64,000 bases of DNA from Nanosynbacter sp. (GTDB lineage: Bacteria > Patescibacteriota > Saccharimonadia > Saccharimonadales > Saccharimonadaceae): NCBI GenBank assembly GCA_015257455.1, contig JABZKD010000005.1, positions 6,150 through 70,149 on the forward strand, written 5' to 3'. Of the stretch, positions 50,433-59,271 are shown in pieces. A program made the position numbers and the translations under genes. The stretch's first letter is position 1. Every line of letters starts with the position of its first letter. The notes beneath the pieces were generated by a model. That model did not search any database. It had not been told where the DNA came from and was given only the letters and a program-made list of their open reading frames with translations.

Positions 50433-52034
50433 TTATAAAAATTCAAAATTTTTGGCAAAAAGTGCTGGGTAGAGGACGGGAACTAAGTAAATATGCAAGG
50501 CATTCGGAAGGCCCGAGAAGAAACAAACCGAGGCGGCATAAGCTAACATTAGAGAGATAAAATAGAGTTTGGCTGGAGCAATACTAGAGATTAAGCTGGT
50601 GAAGTTGGATTTTTTCATGGATTGCTTGGAAGATTGACTAGAGGATGGCTTTACAAGTTTTTGGCGAGAATAACAGAGATAAAATACGCAAGTACCACTA
50701 CAGAAAATAATCAAGATACCGATAAAACCGGTCTCAACTAGGATAGCGACATATTGGTTTTGAGTAATTTCTTTAGTGGAGCCAAGTTCCGGAAATGCTT
50801 GATAGAGGGCAACACCAGAGGAGCCGAGGCCAGAGCCGAAGAAAAATTGCTTTGGATGACTAAAAGCGAGGCGTAAACCCATTTTCGAGAGCTTGACACG
50901 AATGTCGGTTGATTCAGTAATATAACCATCGAAGAGCGGGGCGTTTGAGGTGGAATTAACACTAGAATGAGCACTAGCATTAGTATTGACATTATTGTTA
51001 GATGAGAGACTAGACGATTCATTAGAGGTGGTTGAAGGATTTTTAGCTTCGGGACGAGGAATCTTGACGCGACCGAGAGTCATTTGGCTAATTGAACGAC
51101 TAACTCCACCCAAAAAAGTATCAGAGGTGGGACCGAATTCCGACATTAAACCTTGAGCGATTGTAACAAAAATTAGAGGAAATAAGACCAGTGAGATGAT
51201 TTTCGAGGCGACAAGAAATTTCTTTTTGGTGTGAAATATTTCATAAAGAAAAATCACTGCGACAGCCAGGAAGAAGGAGTAGGTGGCACCCCTTGAAAAA
51301 ATCAAGAAAAGTGTTGAAATAATAAAACCAGCTAGCGCGAGATAGAGGATTTTGGCTTTACGGGTTTGGTGGCTTTTCGGATGAATTACCCTAAAGACCA
51401 GGAAGACAGCTGGGGCGAGTAAGAGGTTACCCATAAACTGCGGTTCAATGGCAAAACCATTGGGGTGAGGAAAGCCAAAAGAAAGATTAGTGCAACCAAG
51501 ACAGAGTAGAATCTGGTTGCCCGGAATATTAAGGGTATTCAAAATGGCTTGTAACCAACAAAAACCGGAAGCTAAGGTGGCGCCGAAAAGAAAAGGTTTT
51601 TCGAGCGAGAGGGGTGTCTTTTTTAATATAATATTTTTATAAAAAGTCAAGAGGGAAAGATAGAGACACCAGATAATACCAGCGGTCATAAGGCCGCGAA
51701 ATTTATTGGAGCTCCAGAGGAGAGTGAGCGAAAAATAGAGTGGAATACTACTCAAAATCAAAGGAATTTGTACGGTAGTTTGAGTGAGCTGAGTTTTTTT
51801 CGTAATGAGATTACAGAGGTCGGCGAGAAAAATTGGCAACGATAAAATACCCATCAAAAGCAGCCACAACAGAGGTAGGGAAAATTCGTAATTGGAGGAT
51901 TCGGTAGAAAAAAGTGGAATGACTGGATAGTAGGAAAAGAGGAGAATGATGGGAAGCACCCAGAAAAAACCACGGTGAATGGGGAGGAGTTTTTGATTTA
52001 TATCTTCAAGTTTGTTTTGGAGGTTTTTTAACAT
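50433..52034 (-). CDS. O-antigen ligase/polymerase-like membrane protein (Wzy/WaaL family)
   Basis: Polytopic membrane protein of 533 residues with about twelve hydrophobic helices. The region NGFAIEPQFMGNLLLAPAVF and the large loop before GLGSSGVALYQAFPELG match the O-antigen ligase/Wzy superfamily, whose active loop lies between late helices. A Ser/Asn-rich low-complexity stretch (TTSNESSSLSSNNNVNTNAS, about 340-360) sits in that loop. It polymerises or transfers glycan on a lipid carrier. It lies in a cluster with a glycosyltransferase and a priming phosphotransferase. Confidence 0.8.
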   Translation of the reverse strand: MLKNLQNKLEDINQKLLPIHRGFFWVLPIILLFSYYPVIPLFSTESSNYEFSLPLLWLLLMGILSLPIFLADLCNLITKKTQLTQTTVQIPLILSSIPLYFSLTLLWSSNKFRGLMTAGIIWCLYLSLLTFYKNIILKKTPLSLEKPFLFGATLASGFCWLQAILNTLNIPGNQILLCLGCTNLSFGFPHPNGFAIEPQFMGNLLLAPAVFLVFRVIHPKSHQTRKAKILYLALAGFIISTLFLIFSRGATYSFFLAVAVIFLYEIFHTKKKFLVASKIISLVLFPLIFVTIAQGLMSEFGPTSDTFLGGVSRSISQMTLGRVKIPRPEAKNPSTTSNESSSLSSNNNVNTNASAHSSVNSTSNAPLFDGYITESTDIRVKLSKMGLRLAFSHPKQFFFGSGLGSSGVALYQAFPELGSTKEITQNQYVAILVETGFIGILIIFCSGTCVFYLCYSRQKLVKPSSSQSSKQSMKKSNFTSLISSIAPAKLYFISLMLAYAASVCFFSGLPNALHIYLVPVLYPALFAKNFEFL

Positions 52035-52143
52035 TGGTTTCCCTGTGAGATTATGATTTTAGCTTGGATTCTTGTATCTTTTTCGAATTTAGAGCTCTTT
52101 GGAAGTTTTAGGTGATTTTGGGGGTTTAGGTAACTTTGGGAGC

Positions 52144-53514
52144 TTAGGTCTTCTGATTTTTGAGGACTTTTTCGACAAATTGACGAATTTTTCTATGGAA
52201 ATTTTCAGTACTAAACTTAGTAACGGTGGCAGAAATTTCTTGAGGTGAAAGAAAAGAATTTACGGATTTTGCTTCGAAATTTTTCAAGGTTTGAACAAGG
52301 GAATCGACGGATTGCTCTTCAAAGAAGAGGCCGTTTTTGCCATTCTGAATGTAATCCATGGCGCCACCTTGCTTAAGAGCGATGACTGGACAGCCGGCGG
52401 CTAAGGCCTCAACCGGAGCAATACCGAAAGGCTCATTAGACGGAAAAATAAAGGCCTTGGCGTATTTAACAAATTCCTTGAGATCAGATTGAGACAAAAC
52501 ATCGAAAAAGACCACATGCTTCGAGCCGGCAGCTTGATTAACTAGTGATTCATGCGCCGCACCGTTACCAATGAGAACTAAATTAAGCTTGAGCTTCTTG
52601 CAAGCCGCGAGAATTAAATCAAGCCGCTTCCAGTTGACCTGACGAGAAAAATTTAAATAAAAGCCTTGGGTAAGAAAGCTTTCTGGAAGTTTTTGTAAAA
52701 TTTCTGGGAGTTCCCTAGCGGATTTTTCAGAGATAATTTGACTTTTATTATGTTTTATGTTGTTTTCTAGTTTTATCTTTGTTTGCTTTTTATTTAAATT
52801 ATGTTGTGATAATATTTGACAATTTGATTGAATTGTTTCACGATATGGAGCGACAGGTTGGAAGTTTTCCACAGCCACAGGTGGATAAATAATCGTGCTT
52901 TCCCTTTCGTAAAATTGTTTGATTTCCTGCTGGGCAAAATCTGAGATGGTTAAATAATAATCTGGGCGAGCCGCAGCCTCTAAGTCCTTGCGTCGTAAAG
53001 TTTTTACCATTAATTTAAAAACTGGACGAACCAAAAAATTCAATTTTCCGAAACCAGGGTCCTCGAGGTATTCGCTGTATTTCCCCCAATAATACTGAGT
53101 CGGGACATGGCAATAACAGATATGAGCACCAGGTTTGGTTTTAGCGAACTTCGCATCGCAACCAGAGACCGAAATAACTAAATCATAGGCAGTGAGATCG
53201 AGATGTTTAAAATAGCTCTGACGTAAGGGAGCGATAAATTTTCGAAGGCAGGCTGGCAGGAGATTCAACCAACCGGTTTTAACCTCGGCATCGAGAAACC
53301 AATTGATTCCCTTTGGACGATACTGCGAGGTATAAATTGGGGCATCTGGATAAATGCGGTGTAATTCCCTCAGGACTTGCTCGGCACCACCAACCACGGT
53401 GAGCCAATCACAGACCAGGGCAATTTTTGGCTTGCCGATTTTCAACTTAGCGGCTTTTGTATTGGTGGTTTTCGATTCAGTCATTTTTGACTTGGTGATT
53501 TTCGATTCAGCCAT
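52144..53514 (-). CDS. Family 4 glycosyltransferase with repeat-rich N-terminus
   Basis: GT-B fold glycosyltransferase of 456 residues. IALVCDWLTVVGGAEQVLRE is the N-terminal donor/acceptor loop, and the C-terminal domain shows FYLNFSRQVNWKRLDLILAA, FPSNEPFGIAPVEALAAGCP and IALKQGG, which are the E-x7-E type GT4 landmarks. The first 25 residues are imperfect repeats of ESKITKSKMT. An AT-rich, Asn/Lys-rich insert of about 55 residues (near 225-280) interrupts the usual spacing. ATG 53514 immediately follows the upstream stop. It would extend the surface glycan started by the 53515 gene product. Confidence 0.85.
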   Translation of the reverse strand: MAESKITKSKMTESKTTNTKAAKLKIGKPKIALVCDWLTVVGGAEQVLRELHRIYPDAPIYTSQYRPKGINWFLDAEVKTGWLNLLPACLRKFIAPLRQSYFKHLDLTAYDLVISVSGCDAKFAKTKPGAHICYCHVPTQYYWGKYSEYLEDPGFGKLNFLVRPVFKLMVKTLRRKDLEAAARPDYYLTISDFAQQEIKQFYERESTIIYPPVAVENFQPVAPYRETIQSNCQILSQHNLNKKQTKIKLENNIKHNKSQIISEKSARELPEILQKLPESFLTQGFYLNFSRQVNWKRLDLILAACKKLKLNLVLIGNGAAHESLVNQAAGSKHVVFFDVLSQSDLKEFVKYAKAFIFPSNEPFGIAPVEALAAGCPVIALKQGGAMDYIQNGKNGLFFEEQSVDSLVQTLKNFEAKSVNSFLSPQEISATVTKFSTENFHRKIRQFVEKVLKNQKT

Positions 53515-54960
53515 TTATTTGGCGCCTTTTTGAAAAATTACCGCACGAATAGTTTGAAGCATAATCTGCAAATCGAAGAGTACCGACCAGTTTTGAATGT
53601 AATAGAGATCTAGGGATCGTCTTTCATCAAAACTAATATCACGACGACCAGAAACCTGAGCCAGGCCAGTGAGTCCAGACTTAACCGTAAGAAGAAGTGA
53701 ACGATCACCGTAATTACGCAATTCTCCTGGCACTAGAGCACGTGGACCAACGAGAGAAATATCACCGCGTAAAACATTAAATAATTGAGGTAATTCATCA
53801 AGTGAAGTAGCGCGCAAGAACTTACCAATACGAGTAATACGAGGATCTCGCATTAGAAAATCTCCATTTTTACGATACTGATGAGAGAGTTCGGCGGCAG
53901 AAGTAATCTTCCCTTCTTTCTCCATTTTAGCGAAGGCTTCCTCCGGGGTCATACCAGAGTAGGCGGTTTTCATACTGCGGAATTTAAGAATCTTGAATTT
54001 GCGATTGTATTGGGTGAGGCGATATTCACTGTAAATGGTTTTCGATTTCGGGTCGGAAATTTTGATACAAAGCCAGATAATTAACATGGGAATAAAGGCT
54101 AAAATAATACCGATAAGACTAAAGATAATATCCATGAAGCGCTTAATAATGCGAGCGTTACCTACCAGTGGCGTAACCTTAACCAAAATAGCCGGCGTAC
54201 TACCGATGAGCTCAAGCTGACCCATATGCTGGGAAAGCGCGGCTTCAGATGGAATGAAATAATAGAGGAGATGATGATTAATTGATTGACGATAAACATA
54301 CTCAGTCTGGCGTTCGTCGGTTTGAAAAATCACATCAACCGTCTGATCCTTCAAGGCGTCCTTCAAGGAAGAATACTGAAAATGACGAAGTTCTTTCGGA
54401 ATAAATTTATTGCCAGCCACCACGCCGACGAGACGATAACCATCCTCAGGGTAAGCCAAGATTTGATTAATTAGATAGGTGGTATTTTTCGAATTACCGA
54501 TGATGATAGCCCGCTTGATGCCGATTTTTTGCAACATAAAACGTTTGCGGAAGAATTTTAAAATTATTCGCATAAAGAGGAGCGAAATAAAGCAAGTGAA
54601 GACCGCGTAAACCGCAATTAAACGGACGGGAAAGAGATTTTCTTGAATGAAAAAATCTAAGGTAATAATGCCCATGATGCCAACCACCGAGGCAACAAAG
54701 AGACGGTAAAGTTCGCCCCATCTGGATTTGGCAAAGATTACATCTTTACGATAAAGTCCCATCACAAAGAGCATGATAATCCAAAGCGGCACCAAGAAAA
54801 CGAGCGGCAAGATAAATTCCATAGAAGTAAGCTCAAAATAATATGGGCGGGTGTCGAGTTTAGTGCGAATCATGTAGGCAAAAGCAAAAGAAGCGATGAT
54901 TGCAATAATGTCGCCTAAGATGAGAAATAAACGAAAAATAAAATCGGAATTTTTCTTCAT
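53515..54960 (-). CDS. Polyprenyl-phosphate sugar phosphotransferase (WcaJ-like)
   Basis: Membrane enzyme of 481 residues that transfers a sugar-1-phosphate to undecaprenyl phosphate, starting a glycan repeat unit. Four N-terminal helices, a Rossmann-like middle part (KRAIIIGNSKNTTYLINQIL), a re-entrant membrane segment (DIIFSLIGIILAFIPMLIIW), and the catalytic domain with KILKFRSMKTA, RIGKFLRATSLDELPQLFNV, DISLVGPRALVPGE and SGLTGLAQVSGR. TAAAAT (54968-54973, minus strand) is seven bases before the ATG with no ribosome binding site. This is the first gene of the polysaccharide operon. Confidence 0.92.
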   Translation of the reverse strand: MKKNSDFIFRLFLILGDIIAIIASFAFAYMIRTKLDTRPYYFELTSMEFILPLVFLVPLWIIMLFVMGLYRKDVIFAKSRWGELYRLFVASVVGIMGIITLDFFIQENLFPVRLIAVYAVFTCFISLLFMRIILKFFRKRFMLQKIGIKRAIIIGNSKNTTYLINQILAYPEDGYRLVGVVAGNKFIPKELRHFQYSSLKDALKDQTVDVIFQTDERQTEYVYRQSINHHLLYYFIPSEAALSQHMGQLELIGSTPAILVKVTPLVGNARIIKRFMDIIFSLIGIILAFIPMLIIWLCIKISDPKSKTIYSEYRLTQYNRKFKILKFRSMKTAYSGMTPEEAFAKMEKEGKITSAAELSHQYRKNGDFLMRDPRITRIGKFLRATSLDELPQLFNVLRGDISLVGPRALVPGELRNYGDRSLLLTVKSGLTGLAQVSGRRDISFDERRSLDLYYIQNWSVLFDLQIMLQTIRAVIFQKGAK

Positions 54961-55000
54961 TAGTCTTATTTTAACCCAAGAGAAAGCTTTTTTGAAGAGA

Positions 55001-55033
55001 GAGAAAAAACTATGCAGATTGGCTGCATAGTTT
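55001..55033 (-). terminator. Terminator of glmS
   Basis: AAACTATGCAG / CTGCATAGTTT stem with a five-base loop and T6 on the minus strand. Confidence 0.85.
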
Positions 55034-55063
55034 ATTTTTGAGTGAGGTGGGTCTTAAATTTAT

Positions 55064-56887
55064 TTATTCAACCGTAACCGACTTAGCGAGATTGCGTGGC
55101 TGATCGACATTATTACCACGATAAACTGCTAGGTAGTAGGCGAACATTTGACTCAAGAGATTGAAGAGAAGTGGCGTGAGTAATTGAAGTTTAGTGTCAA
55201 TTTTTACCACACCCTCGACTGGTAGATCAACCTCAGTATCAGAAAAGACAATGACGTGTCCACCGCGCGCCAAGACTTCCTGAATGCCGGAAACGGATTT
55301 TTCGAACAAGAAACCAGATTGCAGCATCACGACTTCGAAGAAACGATCGTCAATCAAGGCAATTGGGCCGTGCTTCAATTCCCCAGTCGGATAACCGTTG
55401 GCATCAATGTAAGAAATCTCCTTGAGCTTCAGGGCACCTTCGAGGGCGATAGGATAATTCACATCACGACCAAGATAAATCGCATGTTCATAATTCGTAT
55501 AATTCTTGGCTAATTTAGAAATTTCATCCTGTTTTTCATGTAAAATACGCTTGATTTCCTCTGGCAGAAGACTAATTTCGTCAACCAAGGCGGCAACTTG
55601 ACGAGCGTTCAGACCCTTAGCTTCAGCAATAGTCAGGCCGAACATTAAAATCGCAATAACCTGAGAAGTATAAGCCTTGGTACTGGCGACAGAAATTTCT
55701 GGACCAGCATGAACATAAGTACCACCGTCAACTTCACGCGCAATAGTCGAGCCAATAGCATTGACGATGCCGATAGTTTTGGTGCCCTGAGATTTAATTT
55801 CACGGAGACAAGCCAAAGTATCCGCGGTTTCACCAGATTGGGAAATAATGAGCGCCACCGAGTGATCTGGAATATAAGCATGACGGTAACGATACTCAGA
55901 AGCAATCACTGGCTCAATAGTAACCCCAGGTAGAATCTGTTCGATGAGGTAAGCAGCGGTATTTGCGGCATAGTAAGCAGTACCGCAACCAACCAAGATG
56001 ATATGCTTAATTTCTTTTAATTCCTTGACGGAAAGATTTGGGCCACCGAGATGAACGGTATGTTCTTTCGCATTAATACGACCGCGCAAAGTTTCTTTCA
56101 AGCTATCTGGTTGTTCCATAATTTCTTTAAGCAAGAAATGATCGTAGCCACCTTTTTGAATAGCCGAAAGGTCGGTGAGAATTTTTTCAACTTTCACAGA
56201 AACTGGCTGAAGGTCGAGAGTTTTAACTTCGACATGATCTTTGGAAATCAGGGCAACTTCCCCGTCATTAAGATAAATTGCATTTTTAGTATTACCGATA
56301 AGAGCCGAAGCGTCTGAGGCGATGAGAGTTTCATGTTCGCCTACACCAATGACAAGAGGCGAACCAGAGCGAGCTACCACGAGATGTTCGGTATCGTCAA
56401 CTGACATCACGGCGATACCGTAAGTACCAGAGACAAGTTTGAGTGCCTGAGTGACAGAGTCGAGTAAATCATGTGATTCTTGATAAAAACTATCGATGAG
56501 AGCGGCCAGTACCTCGGTATCAGTCTCGGACTTAAATTGATATTTCTCAGAGAGCTCTTTTTTCAAGGCTTTATAATTTTCGATAATACCGTTATGAACC
56601 AAGAAAATGCTACCGACATGATGTGGGTGAGCATTAGTCTCGGATGGATTACCATGGGTAGCCCAACGAGTATGGCCGATACCAATATGATCAGACGTAT
56701 AATGATCTTTAATTTTAGCTTCTAGATTGACGATCTTGCCAACCGCACGTAGTAACGTAGGGTTCTGGTTTTGATCAAGAGTTGCCACACCGGCAGAATC
56801 ATAACCACGATACTCTAGGCGTTTAAGACCCGAAAGTAAAAATTCTTGAGCGTTATTTTTTCCAACATATCCGACAATTCCACACAT
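55064..56887 (-). CDS. glmS: Glutamine--fructose-6-phosphate aminotransferase (isomerising)
   Basis: Enzyme of 607 residues making glucosamine-6-phosphate from fructose-6-phosphate and glutamine, the entry to amino-sugar and peptidoglycan synthesis. The start MCGIVGYVG places the catalytic cysteine at position 2. The glutaminase domain (HTRWATHGNPSETNAHPH) is followed by two SIS domains (SQSGETADT, GPEISVASTKAYTSQ) and the C-terminal LAKSVTVE. The ATG at 56887 is fixed by Cys2 and by an AAGGAGG site; a longer frame from 56965 is rejected. No glmS ribozyme is evident in the short space upstream. Confidence 0.95.
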   Translation of the reverse strand: MCGIVGYVGKNNAQEFLLSGLKRLEYRGYDSAGVATLDQNQNPTLLRAVGKIVNLEAKIKDHYTSDHIGIGHTRWATHGNPSETNAHPHHVGSIFLVHNGIIENYKALKKELSEKYQFKSETDTEVLAALIDSFYQESHDLLDSVTQALKLVSGTYGIAVMSVDDTEHLVVARSGSPLVIGVGEHETLIASDASALIGNTKNAIYLNDGEVALISKDHVEVKTLDLQPVSVKVEKILTDLSAIQKGGYDHFLLKEIMEQPDSLKETLRGRINAKEHTVHLGGPNLSVKELKEIKHIILVGCGTAYYAANTAAYLIEQILPGVTIEPVIASEYRYRHAYIPDHSVALIISQSGETADTLACLREIKSQGTKTIGIVNAIGSTIAREVDGGTYVHAGPEISVASTKAYTSQVIAILMFGLTIAEAKGLNARQVAALVDEISLLPEEIKRILHEKQDEISKLAKNYTNYEHAIYLGRDVNYPIALEGALKLKEISYIDANGYPTGELKHGPIALIDDRFFEVVMLQSGFLFEKSVSGIQEVLARGGHVIVFSDTEVDLPVEGVVKIDTKLQLLTPLLFNLLSQMFAYYLAVYRGNNVDQPRNLAKSVTVE

Positions 56888-56914
56888 ATAACCTCCTTTT
56901 TTTCGATTATAACA

Positions 56915-56940
56915 GAAAAAACACCGCATGAGCGATGTTT
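56915..56940 (-). terminator. Terminator of the 56940 gene
   Basis: AAACACCGC pairs with GCGATGTTT (one G-U) around ATGA, with a T-run on the minus strand. The stem abuts the stop codon. Confidence 0.75.
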
Positions 56941-57671
56941 TATGAGAGATAGGCGAGTGATTCAATGATTTTAAGAATATTGCGGTCCACTGGTTTCATG
57001 GGACCAACTCGCACCGATAGATTTTCGGAAAGATTATTGAATGATGATTTTGCTAATTTTGGCTGAGAATTTTTCTGAGAAAAGAGCCTTCGAATAGTTT
57101 GACAGACCGGTCGATATTGAATACCGTCGGTCAAACGATAACTCTTTTCCATGGGAATACGACGAGCCAAAAGCATTGACTTAATATCTGGCTCCAGACT
57201 AGTAGCCTGAATCGAAAAATATCTTAGCTGCCGAGCTAATTCCTGCCGAGCCTGGTCGAGATCATCCATTTGCTTGCGATTTTGCTGAGGCAGCTCCGTA
57301 TGAGATAATTCCTTCTCTTCATTTCTGATTAAAAATTGCTCATAAAAAGCATATAGTTCAGAAAGTAGGCGTGCACTCTGGGCAAGATTCTCGTAGATAG
57401 CCGAGAAATTAGTCTCCTGACTGAGCGGGCGCGTAAATTCATGACAACGAGCATGATAAAAAGCTAAACGATTAAAAGTCTGGTGGCGTTCTTCGGTGGA
57501 AAAAAGTTTTTCCTCATGACACCAACGCGGATCCAGCGCAATTCCCTGCGATTGCAATAAAGCATTATCGATAGTTTGAAGTAATTTATAATGTAAACGG
57601 TGAACTTTTTCCGCTTGCGCTAAATAAGATTCTTCCAAATAAACGACAACTTCACGATCTAAAATAACCAT
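56940..57671 (-). CDS. Uncharacterised helical protein
   Basis: Cytoplasmic protein of 243 residues, predicted almost all helical and rich in Gln, Arg and Leu (HRLHYKLLQTIDNALLQSQG, QARQELARQLRYFSIQATSL). No signal peptide, membrane helix or known motif is seen. GGGGG precedes the ATG. It has its own terminator and is followed by glmS. I do not recognise it. Confidence 0.6.
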   Translation of the reverse strand: MVILDREVVVYLEESYLAQAEKVHRLHYKLLQTIDNALLQSQGIALDPRWCHEEKLFSTEERHQTFNRLAFYHARCHEFTRPLSQETNFSAIYENLAQSARLLSELYAFYEQFLIRNEEKELSHTELPQQNRKQMDDLDQARQELARQLRYFSIQATSLEPDIKSMLLARRIPMEKSYRLTDGIQYRPVCQTIRRLFSQKNSQPKLAKSSFNNLSENLSVRVGPMKPVDRNILKIIESLAYLS

Positions 57672-57786
57672 TAGTTCCCCCTTTCATATTTTCCAAAAAC
57701 TAGTAATGTACTAACAAGTCTTTTTTATTATAAGACAGGGGTAGACATTTGCCAAACAAAAGCGTTATGATGATTTTAGCAATTTT

Positions 57787-58395
57787 ATGAAAATTTATTT
57801 AATTCGTCATGGAGAAAGTTTAGCTAATCTAGGTTTAGTATCAGCGAATTTTTCTATGGACAATCAGAATACTTTATCCAAAAAAGGTGAAAATCAAATA
57901 CAGGCAATTATACCGGCCTTCCAGAATTGTAATATTGTACGAATTTTTTCTTCACCGATGAAACGAGCTGTCAAGAGCGCAGAAATACTACAATCTAGCC
58001 TGGCTAATAAACCAAAAATTATAATTGATAATCGTCTAAAAGAGATTGACTACGGAATTTTTACCGACGATCGAGATAATCCTGAGATGCAAAATATTGC
58101 CAAGAGACAAATTGCTGGCGATCAAGAAATTCGCTTTGGCGATGGAGAAAATATTCGTGAAATTTTGGAGAGATTTTTAGACTTTCTAGTAACTACCTAT
58201 AAGATACATCAAAATGACGAAATCATAATTCTTTCACATGGTCGTCTATTATCAATTGTGAGTAAAAAAATTGAAGAGCTTTGCCAGAAAAAAATTAAAA
58301 AATCCCAAATAGATAACGCTTCAATAATTGAAGTTGAATTAAATAATGATGAAATTAATATGTTAAAAACTTATTTAAATACCTTAAAAAGCTAA
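57787..58395 (+). CDS. Histidine phosphatase (phosphoglycerate mutase-like)
   Basis: Protein of 202 residues of the histidine phosphatase superfamily. The phospho-accepting motif LIRHGES is at 4-10 (H7), the second conserved arginine lies in SSPMKRAVKSAEIL, and the late EIIILSHGRLLSIV supplies the second histidine. It may be a sugar-phosphate or nucleotide phosphatase rather than a glycolytic mutase. The ATG lies close to AT-rich sequence without a clear ribosome binding site. The gene is AT-rich compared with its neighbours. Confidence 0.85.
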   Translation: MKIYLIRHGESLANLGLVSANFSMDNQNTLSKKGENQIQAIIPAFQNCNIVRIFSSPMKRAVKSAEILQSSLANKPKIIIDNRLKEIDYGIFTDDRDNPEMQNIAKRQIAGDQEIRFGDGENIREILERFLDFLVTTYKIHQNDEIIILSHGRLLSIVSKKIEELCQKKIKKSQIDNASIIEVELNNDEINMLKTYLNTLKS

Positions 58396-58476
58396 TTTTA
58401 AAATTGTTTTTTCATCGTGTTTATGGTAAAATCTTGGTAGTTAATTAAATAGTAAAATATTAAAAGAGAGGTGGGT

Positions 58477-59136
58477 ATGGATCTGGCATCAGGGACAGAT
58501 AATGGCAATAACGCCGACCTAAATCAAATACAAAATCAATTCGGCATCCCTCCGATGCCACCAGCCGATAGCGCAATGCCGGCTTTTGACCCTAGCGCAA
58601 CATTTGGCGTACCGACAGAAACGATCACCAGCAATAGTGCTAATTCTGCCCCAACTTTCGAAAATAATGGAGCCTCACAAGTCATGCAAGATTTAACCAA
58701 TCAAGGTCCAGCCCCAATTTTGGAGCCAACCGAAAATACTAATGTGGAAAATACTTTCACTGCCCCGGCGATGGATTTAAGTAATCTCGGTGTCGAAGCC
58801 ACAGCAGATAAGCCAGCAGAAGTAGCTACTGAAGTAAATACCGAAGCCACAGCGCCAGCAATCAATCTCGAGACTGCCGCTCCAGCAACTCCTGAAGCTG
58901 CAATCGAAGATAGCAAGCTGGAAGATGTAAAAAAGCAAATGCTACAAGATCTTTATCCATTGATGGATAAAATCAAAATCAACCCTGACCAAAAATTCAA
59001 AGTCTACAAACAAATGATTGAATCGACCGGTGACAAAGAAATGATTACTGCCGCCTACGATACGGCTAAAAGCCTAACCGATGAAACCGAGCGCGCTGAA
59101 GCATTGCTCTACCTCATCGAAAAAGCTGATAACTAA
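58477..59136 (+). CDS. Low-complexity protein with C-terminal helical domain
   Basis: Protein of 219 residues. Residues 1-150 are disordered, rich in Ala, Pro, Thr, Asn and Glu (PAEVATEVNTEATAPAINLE). The last 65 residues form a compact helical domain (LEDVKKQMLQDLYPLMDKIK, NPDQKFKVYKQMIESTGDK). There is no signal peptide or membrane segment. ATG 58477 has AGAGAGG upstream; a GTG six bases earlier is less likely. A TATGG/TAAAAT box lies at 58422-58432, upstream of the leader. It is followed by the second copy of the long hairpin element. Function unknown. Confidence 0.65.
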   Translation: MDLASGTDNGNNADLNQIQNQFGIPPMPPADSAMPAFDPSATFGVPTETITSNSANSAPTFENNGASQVMQDLTNQGPAPILEPTENTNVENTFTAPAMDLSNLGVEATADKPAEVATEVNTEATAPAINLETAAPATPEAAIEDSKLEDVKKQMLQDLYPLMDKIKINPDQKFKVYKQMIESTGDKEMITAAYDTAKSLTDETERAEALLYLIEKADN

Positions 59137-59140
59137 AAGA

Positions 59141-59220
59141 AAAGACCCACTTACTTTTTTAAAACACACTCAAGGCCGTTTGGCCAAGCTTATAGTTTTA
59201 AAAATAGCAAGTGGGTCTTT
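59141..59220 (+). repeat. Long hairpin element, copy 2 (variable stem, conserved tip)
   Basis: Near-perfect outer stem of about 25 bp (AAAAGACCCACTT... and its complement ending GGGTCTTTT) around the tip CTCAAGGCCGTTTGGCCAAG then CTTAT. It lies five bases after the stop of the 58477 gene and could act as its terminator. The tip matches copy 1 at 6005-6085, with GGCC/GGCC replacing GGGC/GCCC. Confidence 0.7.
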
Positions 59221-59246
59221 TCTAACCAAAGGGTTGCATTAAAAAA

Positions 59247-59269
59247 GGAGGCTAACGCCTCCATTTTTT
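59247..59269. terminator. Bidirectional terminator at the end of groEL
   Basis: GGAGGC / GCCTCC stem with a TAAC loop and T6 runs on both sides. Confidence 0.9.
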
Positions 59270-59271
59270 AT

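Noticed and set aside
55034..55063. glmS ribozyme or riboswitch near glmS
   Set aside because: Only a simple terminator is seen downstream, and the space upstream of the start (56888-56914) is too short.
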